Shown here piece by piece: positions 12,748-24,261 of a stretch of DNA of 64,000 nt. How positions within the stretch are numbered: the stretch's first letter is position 1; each line of letters begins with the position of its first letter. Source of the stretch: Amoebophrya sp. A120 (lineage: Eukaryota > Sar > Dinophyceae > Syndiniales > Amoebophryaceae); the NCBI GenBank assembly GCA_905178155.1, contig CAJINV010000002.1, forward strand, positions 9,990,931 through 10,054,930, in the 5' to 3' direction. A program made the position numbers and the translations under genes. The notes below the pieces were generated by a model that was given only the letters and a program-made list of their open reading frames with translations, was not told the origin of the DNA and made no database searches.

Positions 12748-15211
12748 CTAAATCGACCACAGTTCCGACGCGTGCGCGTGCGGATTGAACGCATAATTAA
12801 TCGGCCTCGCACCTCCCCCGCGAGTCCCTCCACACACACCCGTGCCGGAATTATTGCTTACATCCCGCCCTGCGCTCTTCCGATTTCCGCGCGCCGTGAG
12901 AATTTTGCAGGCGCCGTTCCGAAGCGATTCGTCCACCGCGTGCTCCTCCTCCCGGTACACCCACTCCAGGTCCGCCTGCGCCATGGGAATGGCCGCCACC
13001 AGGCCTTCGTTGCGGCACAAAGGGCAGGGGTAGGGGTTGCACAGCGCGCGCACACCCGAAAAATTCTCCCGTCCAAGGAAAAACCGGAGCCGAGACCGGA
13101 TGTCTTTTTCCAAACAGGAGATGTGGAACGAGTGCTGACAATGCGGCAACGTGAGGATGTCGTTGGATTTCGTTCTTTCAGTGCTCCCCCTGCTGTCGCA
13201 GAGACAGCGGGGCCGGTTGTAGTTTTCGTTTTCACGATTGATGCCTTGTGCTTCTAGTTCTCCTTCTTCCTCCTCTGCCATGTTCGAGGACGAATCTACT
13301 GCATGGGAAAGCACGATCGCGTCCGGATTCTCGGCATCAACCTTCCAGAGCACCAAACATTCGCTGGTGCAATCGTAGCCGTCGTCCTCCTCGTTTTCCA
13401 TTACAGAAGTATCACTGCCCGTACGTGGTCTTGAAGACTGGGTAAAGGGAAAGGATCGCACACTTGCGGGGGAATTCGCCGATGACGCCGGCGACGATGG
13501 CGCGGTGGTGCTACTGCTCGAGGAAGACGTGGACCGAGAGAAAAAGCTTGTACCTGCTGACAAAGCTGCACTACTAGTAGTACTTCTACTTCCCGGAGTC
13601 GTAGCTCCGCCGAAAGACATGAGCTTTCGCTTCACCGCAGAGGAGCAGCCTGGGAGCGTTTCATAGCAATCGGCGACGTCGTCCTTGTTTTTTCCGTTGT
13701 ACTTGAACACCAGCGGCTGCGAAAAGGCGGAGTCGGGGAATCCTCGAGGCAAAGGCTCGCGAAGCAACCTGACTGGAAGTTTCTGCTCGATGTGGTCCTT
13801 CGATTTTCCACTTTTCATTTTCTTGCCTCTTTTCCAAAGTCCGTTCCTGGGCCACATACAGGCAGGTGGAGGAGCGACGTGGTCATCATCATCGATTGGG
13901 GATGCTCTACCAGTACTTCCGCTTGCACCAGCGTCGGCTGATGGTGACCGTGAGTCAGACTCTCTTACAGTTTCTCTTTCGTCGGGAATAGAGACGACTT
14001 CCGCCAGGAATTGCTCGAACGACGATTCAGTAGCGCGATGAACTGTTACAGCACTGTCAGAAGGAGCGCCTGGAACATTCTCATCAGCAGTTCCCACGAT
14101 ACCCTCCTGTGACGTGCCAGAATTTAAAGCTGTCCTCGCATTTCCACGTTCCTCCTGCCGCTCTCGATTCCTTCCTCCCGACGAAGCAGCAGCTCTCCCA
14201 CCAGTCCGATCCGCCGATAGACACAACTGCAACAGAAAGCGGCCGACGCTTGCAATGTCAGAGTCGGAGCACGACTTTTTGGTCGCGGAGGAGCCTTTCT
14301 TCGCAGGGACAACCTTTCCATTCTGCGTCAACGGCTCCAGGCAGATGGCGCATTCCAGCGGTTCGTCAGGCTCTGGCTTCCTTGCCTTTCCAGTAGGTGT
14401 GGTTGCACTCGCACCTTGTCTGGATGCGGATTTTTCATTCTGTGTTGTGCGAAAAAATAGCCCGAGGGAAGATGAAGAGGAATCTGAAAGCTCCGCGTCT
14501 TGCCCCTCGCGGTCTGCTGGTACCGAAACGCCTCCGGGAAATTGGTCGAGATCAACTCGTCCATATCCTGTGCAAAAGTATCGTACTCGTATAAATGCAA
14601 GTCTTGCATTACAAATCCTTCTCGTAAGGCAAATCCGCATTACAAATTTTATTTCTCATGCTGAGGGAATTTGTAATGCATTTATACGAGTACGATACTT
14701 TTGCAGTTCATAGTCCACCTGTTTCAACAATTTCTCCGCGCAGTGTTCGGGAGCTAGATGGGGGTATCAAATGTAAAAATGTCTGGGTCTGGAAAGTTGG
14801 AACTTGTGATGCTAACTTTGAACTCTAAAAAAATCTGTATTGCATGACCAGCAAGAGGAGCCACGTTTGTGCTACACGAGGAGGGCATTTGTCATGTGGA
14901 AATGGCATCAGGAAGCTTTCCAAAAATCTGTGATACTGGGTCATGCGTTACAAGCATCATGGGTCATGCCAGACAAGCATGACAAGCCTTCCACTCTTCC
15001 AGACCCAGACACTTTTACATTTGATAGGGGGAGTGATTGTGCGAGTCGAGGAAAGACGCAGAGACAAGGCAAGAGCGCTACTTCTCAGCAGCAACTCATG
15101 CTGTGAAGACAAAAGAAGCACGATAATCTGGCATGCGGACGCGATGACATTTTTGTAGCCTTCGCAGTACCGAATTGGAAAACCTGCTGCCCTCGGCCGC
15201 CGCTGCGCCAT
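12748..15211 (-). CDS. RING-H2 zinc-finger protein (probable E3 ubiquitin ligase) with an expanded RING loop
   Basis: With the introners at 14564-14712 and 14765-15026 removed, one frame is open from an ATG at 15211 to the stop at 12748, giving 680 residues (exactly 681 codons). The zinc ligands are the first pair in LECAICLEPL, then C-x-H-x2-H-x2-C in LPHCQHSFHISC and the last pair in CPLCRNE, which is RING-H2 order. About 400 low-complexity Ser-, Gly- and acidic-rich residues separate the first pair from the second; the usual spacing is 10-40. RING-H2 proteins generally transfer ubiquitin from E2 enzymes; the substrate cannot be inferred. The 5' part is uncertain: a second frame through the two introners also looks protein-like (H-L-A-P-E-H-C-A-E-K-L-L), so an extra conventional intron near 14500 or 15150 may exist. 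Confidence 0.68.
14564..14712. mobile_element. Introner-like element, family C (short), in the RING gene
   Basis: A 149-bp element bounded by TATCCTGTGCAAAAGTATCG and an inverted copy ending GCAGTTCATA. The target duplication GTCCA is perfect on both sides. The interior has two GCATTACAAAT words and one inverted copy. Confidence 0.9.
14765..15026. mobile_element. Introner-like element, family A, 5' part of the RING gene
   Basis: Family A termini flanked by GGGGG on both sides. It lies only 52 bp from the family C element, leaving a very short exon between them. Excision keeps the RING frame open. Confidence 0.9.
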
Positions 15212-18179
15212 AATTTCCCAAAAAGTTATAATTTTCGCACCGTACTTACTGTACTCCCGATTCCGCTCGAGATCGTGTCTAAAAGTGGCAAGGTCATATC
15301 GTGTGCCGTAATGTATCAAACACGGTAAACAACTTCCGAAATCAAAACAACGACGAACGTAGCACCGCCACAACAGCACAGACGAACAAGGCCGCCCAAA
15401 CAAGAACTTCGTGAATCTATGCAGACCGTGTCACCTGGTCGTAAATTGAATTTGAGTTAGTGTGACGCTAGCAATCAATACTGTGAACACTTGAATAAAA
15501 CATCGCAAAGAGCCCCCCACGCTATGCCGTGTCCAGTCGCATTATAATGCGCTTCTTTTACTATATTTGGAAGCAATTTACTACAATACAGGGAGACATT
15601 CATGGCTGCTCATCCTACGATTTGGACTTGTTACGCAAAATACAAGAACATCCGAGGTTGCGGTACAATCACAATACTAGGTATCTTATTTTTCTGTGAA
15701 ACAATTTTCAGCTCCGTCTATGCAACAAGCTCCACGGTACTGGAGCTTTTCAGTATTTTCGGGATAATAGAGATTTGTTGTTTTGGATACATTATCAAAT
15801 GCAAATTTGTCTGGGTATGGAAGATTCTGAGGATTCGACATGCACGGTTTACATGAGCCATGAAGTCTGGTATGAAGGACATAGCAATAGCATGACAGAT
15901 TCTGTGAGGGTTCTATCATGCCTATCCTGCGTGAGAAACTGCCTCTCGATTCGGTCAAAAGTGGACAGCCTCTGCTAATCATGCAACACAGATTTTTACA
16001 CGATTCAGATTGAGCACGACGCGTTGTTTCGTTCCAGACCCAGACACTTTTCCATTCGATAAATAGCCTTGGGATTCCACCACCAAGCGGGCATCTTCTG
16101 CGGGATTATGCTGCTGCATAGCGGCGGCGGAGAGGTGCGGCAGTTATCGCAATAAGGCGGTGTGGTCTACTCCTGCGTGCTCGACTACGCTGCTGGCTTT
16201 TTGGTCCCGAAGAAGCTTGGGCAGGAATTGTTCGTAGAAGCAGGAATTGTTCGTAGGGTCATGGTCTCGTAGAAGCAGGAGGTGACGATATTGCTAGAAG
16301 CTGGCGATGAACACGAAGTAGATCACTCCTCCCGTGCGTCAGAGCCTCCACCTTGATCCTCGGCTGAAGCTTTTGCGTTTGGGCTATATTTTCTTGTGCT
16401 GATGAAGCAATCGACTGTGATGAGGAGATGTTGTTGAAGCTACTTCTACAAACATCAACAGCCAGCCGAGGAACTTGCTGTTGCCCATGCGCCGGATTGT
16501 CGTATGGTCTACGGAACGATCCGGGGCGGCGAAGAGTCTTTGCAGGAAGTGTGTCCTAGAAAGTCTTTGCAGGAGGGTGTCCCCCCTTCCCAGGGGGGCG
16601 TCCTTCTTAGCCGACCTCAGAAAGGTAGATGTCGTCAAAAGCTTTTGTATAAGTGCCGGAGTGAAGCTGATTGAACCTAGTTCGAAATCGAGTAAAAAAC
16701 GAGAGCTCTAACAATCAAGAATACTTCGAAAACCTAGTAAAAAACGAGAGCTCTAACCATCAAGCACTTAGAAAAGTAAACTCGAGTTCTTAAATCTATC
16801 GCAGTCTAGAGCTGTAACCTATGTGCTTATTTTCTGTTTTACAGATTTGACATTCCAGAGTTTGTCCGTATTGCAGCGCATAAAGAGCACGATTTGAGCC
16901 GTTTTTTCGGTGTTTGCGTTTTGTTTATTTTTGTTCTCCCTCGTAGTCGACAAAAGTTGCGAGGGCTAAGTAACACGGACCACCGAGGGCCAAAGCGATT
17001 TTGGAAATCGAAACGATTTTGGAGGACGACATCAGGGCGATTTTGGTCACGACGTCACGCCAGCGATTTTGGACAACTCAAGAAAATATTACGAACAAGC
17101 GCTACACTGGGAAATCGTTGGCAGAAGGGTAGGCGTTGTCACAGGAGCGAAAGGGTCACAAAAGACTGGAAATCTGGATCCTGCAAATTTTTGTACTCTT
17201 TCATCTTTGTTTCGGTTCTTGTCAAGCTTATCTTGCTTGATTCTGCTCGAGAAGAAAAAAGACCGACCACCTTCAACGAAAAATAGTCTTCACAGATTGA
17301 GTTCTTTTCTCACGACACGGCGCGGTAAAACAGGGACCACCGCCCAAGGCTATGGACCACCGCGATGCTGTTACACGATTACGGAGGTTAACGCTTGGAT
17401 CTGCTTCGATCAGCCACCGGCTGCGTTTTTTTGTACTTTTCCAATAAGAACGCACTCGCTGTCGCTCGCGATTGCAGTGGATCTGGCTGGCAGCCGAGCA
17501 AGTAGCAGCGCCACCAGTTCTCGCAGGACCTTTGGCACTGGAGCAGTGCATCGCAATAGATTACTAGCAACGATTCATCTCAATTTGAATTTCAATTTTT
17601 ACTATCTCAACAGCATTCCAACAAAGAGTCGCTCCTTCGTTCCTATTAGACTCGAAAAAGTGAGATGTTTTTGCATTACACGCCGAGACTACAAGTATTT
17701 TTTGCTTTTCAGAGTTATCGTATTAAAATTCCTTGCGTGCATAATAGTAATAGCTACTCCTCCAGCTTGTGCAGGGGCAGCGTGGTCGATGAAGAGTCGG
17801 TTACAGAAGCGGATCGCAACAAATAAAATTCCCATCTTCATAAATTGTTGTTGATGGACCTCCTCCTCCCAGCTGCGGGGCCTCATCATCATCATTATTG
17901 TCATCATTCTTGTGGTGCCTGTCCGATTTAAATGCTTTTCGTAAGTGCTTTTCCCTGTGAAAAACTAGTTCTCTGAAAAGTGAGGAAACTCATCATCTGA
18001 AACAATCGAAGGCTTTTACGATTCATAACATAAACAACTAATAGTCATCGCATTTGAACCCCGAAAAATAATTCTGCAAACGTAAAGAGTTGTGCTTTAT
18101 AATTGAGGACAGCTTGGTCCCAGATCGGTTATGAAATTTTTTGCTGTAAAAAGGTTTAACCAAAAACCTCTCCTCCAGA
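15212..18179. other. Gene-poor region with short degenerate repeats
   Basis: No supported gene. Small duplications are visible: a GCAGGAATTGTTCGTAG unit near 16230-16265, GTCTTTGCAGGA near 16535-16575, a GTAAAAAACGAGAGCTCTAA unit twice at about 16690-16760, and four GCGATTTTGG-like words at 16990-17080. One introner-like element lies at 15793-16061. Plus-strand ORFs around 17.1-17.9 kb have no recognisable domain or coding-like composition. Confidence 0.45.
15793..16061. mobile_element. Introner-like element, family A, intergenic, degenerate
   Basis: The left terminus TATCAAATGCAAATTTGTCT and the right end (CCAGACCCAGACACTTTTCC, then TTCGATA) match family A. The flanks TACAT and AATAG do not match, so this is probably an old or rearranged copy. 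Confidence 0.8.
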
Positions 18180-18442
18180 TATCAACTGCAAATATGTCTG
18201 GGTCTGGAAGGGTGTGAACTTGTGACGCTGCAGCTGGATTCTACAAAAATCTGTATTGCATGAACAGCACAAGAGGTCCAGTTTTTTCCATTGCGAGAGG
18301 GCATTTCTCATGCGGTATAGGCATCAGAAAGCCCTCACAAAATCTGTGATGCTAGGGCATGCATCACAGACATGAGGACTCATGCAAAATGTGCATGACA
18401 AACCTTGCACCCTTCGAGACCCAGGCACTTTTGCACTTGATA
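18180..18442. mobile_element. Introner-like element, family A, intergenic
   Basis: Intact family A termini (TATCAACTGCAAATATGTCT) and a perfect CCAGA duplication on each side. No coding sequence is recognised around it, so it may be a non-genic insertion or lie in an unrecognised transcript. Confidence 0.88.
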
Positions 18443-18685
18443 CCAGAGGCCAAAATGTCATTTGTCCCGTTCCTCGTCTCTTCGCTTTCCCAATACTAGA
18501 TCTAAATTTTCATTAACAAAAATTTTATCCATGAAGAGAAATATGTCAAGTAATATAATATCAAAACTGTAGTGATACAGAATAGAAGTAGCGCCCTGTT
18601 TTAGTTTTAGTAATAAATATAAATACGGCCGCTGGTTAGCTCGCAGTCACGGACCGTATACCTTCTAACTTTTCTAATCTTCACC

Positions 18686-19212
18686 AATCAAATGTAAAAA
18701 TGTCTGGGTCTGGAAGAATGCAACTTGTGATGCTAACTTTGGACTCTAAAAGTGTCTGTATTGCATGACCAGCATGAGGCGCCCAGTTTGTGCTACGAGG
18801 GGAGGGCATTTGTCATGCTTAACAGACTGCGCGACTAAAGCCCGGGGGGGTGCGGGGTCCGAGGGGTGCACAAAGCACAGCCCGGAACACCCGAACATGC
18901 CCCGCGACTGGCACAGGACCAGCAACGCAACTATTATCGTCGATCTCAGTTTGTCGATCACAACGTAGCTGCGAAGCCGTCCATTCGCCTGGCGCCCCAA
19001 GCCCAACCCCACCTCCGAGGAAAGGCCACAACCCGAGAGGATCCGCTGCTGAGCTTAGGGCATTTGTCATGCGGGATAGGCATCAGGAAGGCCTCTAGAA
19101 ATATAATATGCGATGCTCATGCTAGATCATGCATTACAGACATCCTGAGTCATGCAAAATATGCATGACAAACCTGGTAACCTTCCAGACCCAGACATTT
19201 TTACAGTTGATA
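18686..19212. mobile_element. Introner-like element, family A, with a nested insertion
   Basis: Family A termini 527 bp apart, about twice the normal length, because unrelated GC-rich DNA interrupts it at 18819-19056. The first base is A rather than T, and the flanks TCACC and TACAT do not match, so the outer insertion is old. Confidence 0.82.
18819..19056. mobile_element. GC-rich insertion nested in an introner element
   Basis: A 238-bp segment flanked by a 16-bp direct repeat (AGGGCATTTGTCATGC at 18803-18818 and 19057-19072). The repeat belongs to the host element's interior. The insert contains CTAAAGCCCGGGGGGGT, loosely like the termini of the 4.5-kb block that starts 265 bp downstream. 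No terminal inverted repeat or ORF is convincing. Confidence 0.6.
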
Positions 19213-19321
19213 TACATCGCGCTGGGTCTTTAGTGGAGTGAGAGTATTTCATCTAGAAACCGAATTTTTTGGTTCTTTTTGTTTTTGGTTTGTACATCTA
19301 CATACATGATCATACATATGA

Positions 19322-22300
19322 AGGTACATTTGGCAAAAATTAACCCCCCCGCCGGATGGCTTTAGCCAGCGCAGTCAATGGCTTTAGCCAAGAACGACCC
19401 TAAAAAACCAATGCGCCAAAGGGCGCCCGCTTGTTGTTCGTCCGAGGCACCGAGAACGAGATCCGACCCCAAATACATCGCCCGATGGGCGCCAGATTGT
19501 GGGCGCGGAGTTGTCAAACCGACAAAGGCGTGCAGGACGAAGAGAGGAGGCGCGCCGGCATGTCGACCATGAAAACCATCCGCGCCAAACCTCCGCGAGG
19601 CTCTTCGGAGGCTTTTACCGGGAAAGGGCACGGACCACACAGCGCATGTCGCCTGTTGGCGACCCCAATGCCGGCGGGGGGAAAAACTCCAAACAAAATC
19701 GGAGCAGCGCGGGCGCAGCGTGACGCCACACGCACGGCGCAACGCCTGCGGCGGGGGGTCGCGGCGTGTTTCCTTCTTGATGTCACGATCACGCGCCGGC
19801 AAGCCTCCGGACAATGAAAACGCCGCAAACAGCGGCGCACAGCAGGGGGCCAGCAAGAAAAAAAGGACGCCGCAAGCCCTGTAGCAACTGTCCGCCAAGC
19901 AGCGCGCGACCATCGGCCGATGCCACCTAAGAGTGAGCATCCCATCCGGAGGCCGCCCGACCTGACGCTCGCGGCAAGAGCCTCGCGGCTTTTTCAAAAC
20001 AAAAACCCGGGCGCTCTTTACCACCCCCCGCGCACCAGCGGCGAAGGGGGGGCTGAGATTGCCGGGGGCGCAGCGGGAATTCCACTGGCCGGCGACGGGG
20101 TTGATTGGCCGGGCCTGCTGGGCACCCATGCTTTTTCCGCGCCCGTCCTTCTATCCCCAGGGCCAGGGCCGGGCGACCCGCACGCCCGGCGGAGAGCGCC
20201 AGCCATACTGGATAGAACGAAACCTGCCAACCGCAAACCGGTTGCGGGCGCGGGCCAATCAATGGGCTATGCCCGGGCGCAGCTCACTGCGGGCAATGCA
20301 CACAGATGCCCGGCGTCGGCCCGGCCAACGCGTTCCACCACGGCCACCCCCTTCTCCCCGGGAACCAGGTGGGCCGCCCGAAGCACTTACCCGCCCCGCA
20401 AGCGCAGCGCGGGAAATCGGAACGCACCAAGCGGGCCGACAGAAGCTGGCGCGCGCCCCAATTAAATTATGCCAGCGAGGGAGGCAGGCGGGGCCCCGGC
20501 CGGCCCCATGCGTGAGGCTTTGGCCATGCTTGCAATCCAAATAACGAGATAGAACGAACGCAGGCGGCGCGCCGGCCGATAGACTTCCCAACGAACGAAC
20601 CGAGGGCCGCGGCGGCCGAATCAAGCGCAGGTCGCCCGGGTAATCCCTATACTTGCGCCCTTCCACACCATGCAGCCCCCTGGCCCAAAGCGAGCCTACC
20701 CGCCGGCCCGCCGTAGCTAAGGGTGGTAGAAAGGCGGGCCGGCCTGCTGGCCAGCCAGGCACGGGCGCGCTGCGGGGCGAGACGGGCAACACAGACTCGG
20801 GCCCGCCAGCGGATACGGCATTCCCCTGAAGCGACCGGCCGCCCGGGAAGGGCCGGCGCCCAAAATTTGCGGTGGGCCACCCATCCAACCTCCTACCCGC
20901 CAAGAAACAAAAGGCGCGGCCGGGCGGGGGTCAGCCCGCCGGCGGGGGACCCTGCATCCCCTTGGGGGGGGGGCAGGCATACCCAGCCAACCCTGGGAAG
21001 GAAAGCCGCACGCAGGTCGGAGGGCCGGCCGGGCCGCACGGGCGGGGCGGCGAGGGCGGCCGCGGGAAAACAATGGGCGTCAATGATGCTTCAGGGCGAC
21101 AACCCGCCCTCGACTCGCGAACGGGCCGACGGTAGTCGGGGCCCCCAGCCCCCAGGCAATCGCCCACCCGGACTGGCAACGGCAGCGGGCCTGTTTTCCC
21201 CCGGGTATGGGATTGGGCGGGCGCAAGGGTGGTAGGGAGGGCGGATGGATGGTTGGGCGGATGGAAAAAGGGAAGCCGGCGCGGTGCGCGCGCGCGGGCC
21301 GGCGGGCGCGCCCCCTCTGCGGCGCAAGTAGTTGCATGCCTCCCCGGCGCCCCGCCCCCAAGCCCCCAAAGGCACACACAAAACGCCCGCCGGCTGGCGC
21401 CACGCGTCCGCCGGCCGGGCGCCTAGATGCTTTCACACAGGGGCGGGCGGCCCCCGAAAAAGGCGGAGCGCAAGACGCGAAGCGGGAGAAGGGGCGGTCG
21501 CCAAAAACTAAAAAACCCGCGGCCGGGGCCGCCGCCCGGGAGCCGCAAAACACCCGCAGGGCGCGGCTTGTAGCATCCATAAGGGGTCCGGAGTTCCATA
21601 AGGCTTCCGGAAGCCTTCCGGCGGCTGAAAGCCACCGGCGGCACCGCGGAAGCCGGCGGAACGCCAGCGGAATGGGGACCGGTCCCGGAGGTGTAAAAGT
21701 TCAAAGAGCAAAGGCAGAAAGAGCCGGGGCCGGCATGCGGGCCAGGTCGCCAAAAGTAAGAAACCTGGGCCCGCCCGCGGGGCGCGGGTGGCGAAACATA
21801 AACGCGCCATCGGCCCAGTGCGCGTCCCAGCAGGCCCTGTCCGTCGGTGCCAGGACAAAGGCCGTCCGAAGCAAGCGCCCGCAAAGCAAGCAGGCGAGGA
21901 CATGCGGGCCCAGCCGTTGCGCTGCCGCGCAACAGCGCCGGGCGCCGCTTCCATCTGTTCGCTGGCCCCAAGGAAGCAAAGGCTGGGGGGGCACACAGGC
22001 AGGCGGCCTCCCCGCGCAAGTCGCGTAGCTGCCCTGCTGCGGGCGGGCATCGTTCGGTGGCACGGGGCCCGGTCGGAGGGAACAAAAAGGCACCAAGCCC
22101 CAAAGGAAGCGCGCAACATACGGGCCGCCGGCCCCCGAAGAACGCGCGTTCTACCCGGTTGGGGCGGCCCTCGGCCCGGTGGCGTGGGTCGAACCTGCAG
22201 GCCGGCCCGCCCGGCGCGCGCGCGCAGGTGGGCTCCTGCTGCTGAGTCCTCCAAAGTCAAGGGAGAACGCAGGCCGCACAGGGCCTCCGGCGGGCGCCAC

Positions 22301-23834
22301 CCGCGCGCCGGCGTGCGCGGCACCTGAACAAGCCTGGGGCCACGCATTCACTGCCGGGGGCAGGCGGACGGCCCCGGGCGCCAGGGGGCTTTGCTTGCCA
22401 ATCCGGGGCCAGCGTGGGTGCCTGGCTCCCATCGGTTGCCCCCGGCGGTCCGGCGCGGTGCCCTAGCGGTTGCTTGCAAGGCCGAGGCGAGGCCGCCCGG
22501 CCCAGCCGCCGGCGGGCTCGCTGCCAGAAATAAAGGCCGCCGCGCGGAGGCGGCGCCAGTCTTTCAACCAGCGGGCCCGCCACCACCAAGCCCCGGCCGC
22601 TCCCTCGCGTGAGTCAATGTGGCTGCGGTCGCCGGGTCGGCAAAAAAAAACCGGGCTGGGCGAACAAGGGACGAACGCGCGGGGGCGAAGGCAATTGCAA
22701 TCGGCGTCCTCCCATGCACACAGGCCTGGCCAGCAGCAGCCGAAGCGCGCGACGCAGAACCAGCCCACATAAAATATCCATCCATCGAGCAGGGTAGGCG
22801 GCGCCATGCACGCAACAATGCAAACAAAGCGGCGCTCGGGTGGCGCGCAACACCAACGGTGGGGCGGGATGGAAGGTAAAAAAGCAAAGCAAAAGGCGGT
22901 GGCGGGCCCCGTCGCTGTCTTCCATGGGGCAGCTTGCTACGCCCGGGCGCCGACGGCGAGCGGGCGTCCCCACCAGGGCAGCAACCGCAATCCGCCCAGA
23001 CCGACAAAATAATTTGGGCGGCCGCTGGCGGGCGCCGCCCCCCCTCCCAGCAAGCGGAGCGCGGACCCAGCAAAAAGAAACTGCGACCACAAAATAAAAC
23101 AGGCGCCCAAGGAGCAAGGGGGATGCAGGCGCGCCACCTTCATCAGCGGCAGCGGCAGCGGGCGCGCCGCGCGCGCGGGCACAAAGCAAGGAAAGGCCCG
23201 GCTGGCCCATTCATTGCGGGGGAGGCCGGCGAGTCCCCTCGGCGCCGCGCCCGCTTTCTTGCATGCCGGGCGTTACGTTTTCCTGCCGGGCGGCCAGCCG
23301 CCTTCCGCCTTGGAACAAGGCCAGCGGGCTGCACCGGGCCAGCGCCCAAAGCAAAATCGGTGCCCCAGGAAGCAGGAACACACAATGCGCGCATGCTCTT
23401 CCCGCGGACTCTCCTAACCAAGAGTGGGAGCGCGCAGTCCGGCCGTCCCGATCGAACGATGCCCAGGCCGGCGGCCCAAGAAATCCGGCGCCACTTTCGC
23501 ACGCCCCCTCCCCCCCAAGAGGGCGCCCCCCGCCCTCCACCGCCTCTCTCCAACGCCACAAGAAACACAAGAGAGCCTCGGGTGGGTTGCCAGAAATCGA
23601 GCAACAGGCGGTGGCTTCTGCTATCACACCTACAGACATGGTCCCTCCACAAGACCTCCAGGCGCGCCCGCGAGTAACTTCACTATGGTAAAGAGCTCTG
23701 GCTAAATTTCATCGAGTTCAATGCTTCAAAGGCCGAAATCGATCAAATTTAGCCAGCACTTTTGTGGCTAAAGCCAGCGCGCGCGCTGGCTAAAGCCATC
23801 AGCCGGGGGGGTTAATTTTTGGCACTATGTACCT
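19322..23834. mobile_element. 4.5-kb hyper-GC element with terminal inverted repeats and no recognisable gene
   Basis: The left end reads AGGTACAT, then GGCAAAAATTAACCCCCCCG and GGATGGCTTTAGCCAGCGC. The right end is the inverted equivalent (GCGCTGGCTAAAGCCATCAG, CCGGGGGGGTTAATTTTTGG, then ATGTACCT). Each terminus repeats the near-palindrome TGGCTTTAGCCA twice. The interior is extremely GC-rich, in sharp contrast to both flanks, and open in several frames at once with Arg/Ala/Gly/Pro-rich translations, as expected from composition alone. I see no transposase motif. It resembles a large non-autonomous TIR transposon; a foreign segment captured between TIRs is an alternative. Confidence 0.72.
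23698..23757. repeat. Inverted repeat just inside the right terminus of the GC-rich element
   Basis: CTGGCTAAATTTCATCGA is answered by GATCAAATTTAGCCAGC about 30 bp later, forming an imperfect hairpin. It echoes the TGGCTAAAGCCA motif of the outer terminus. Confidence 0.6.
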
Positions 23835-24261
23835 CCTTAATCATACACGACAACAATTATTTACGCAGGATTATCTTAGAGTAGTAGCTCGCCGAACTCC
23901 GAAACTGCTGCTCTAGGCCTTGTAACGGAAAGTGCGGCCCAGCGGCGACGCTAACGCTAGCCGATCACACAAGTCGTGTAGTGTAGAAATAAGTGCTCGC
24001 CGTGATATCTTCTTTTCTCAGAGTGCTACAACGAGTCGATCAGTTTCTGGCAATTGAAGCACTTTTGAGCGGCAACTGATGCTTGATGTCCCAGGACCTG
24101 TGAGTAAAAAAAACTGACCAATTATGGTTTTTTAATTCATGCTGTTCCTTTTCATGCCTTTTGGAAAATAGACACATACTTATTCTCAATCTGAATGCAA
24201 CATCGTTTACACAAAAACAGCGATACCAGTTCTGCTCCCTCTTGTTCACTTGTAACAAATC
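23835..24261. other. Intergenic region
   Basis: Ordinary-composition DNA between the GC-rich block and the probable last exon of the Ser/Thr-rich membrane protein gene. Nothing identifiable. Confidence 0.4.

Noticed and set aside
17069-17854. 261-residue plus-strand ORF
   Set aside because: No recognisable domain, opposite to all neighbours, composed of AT-rich translated DNA and overlapping short repeats.
19362-23705. Dozens of overlapping ORFs in the GC-rich block
   Set aside because: All six frames are open because stop codons are rare at this GC content; no frame shows a motif or sensible amino-acid composition.
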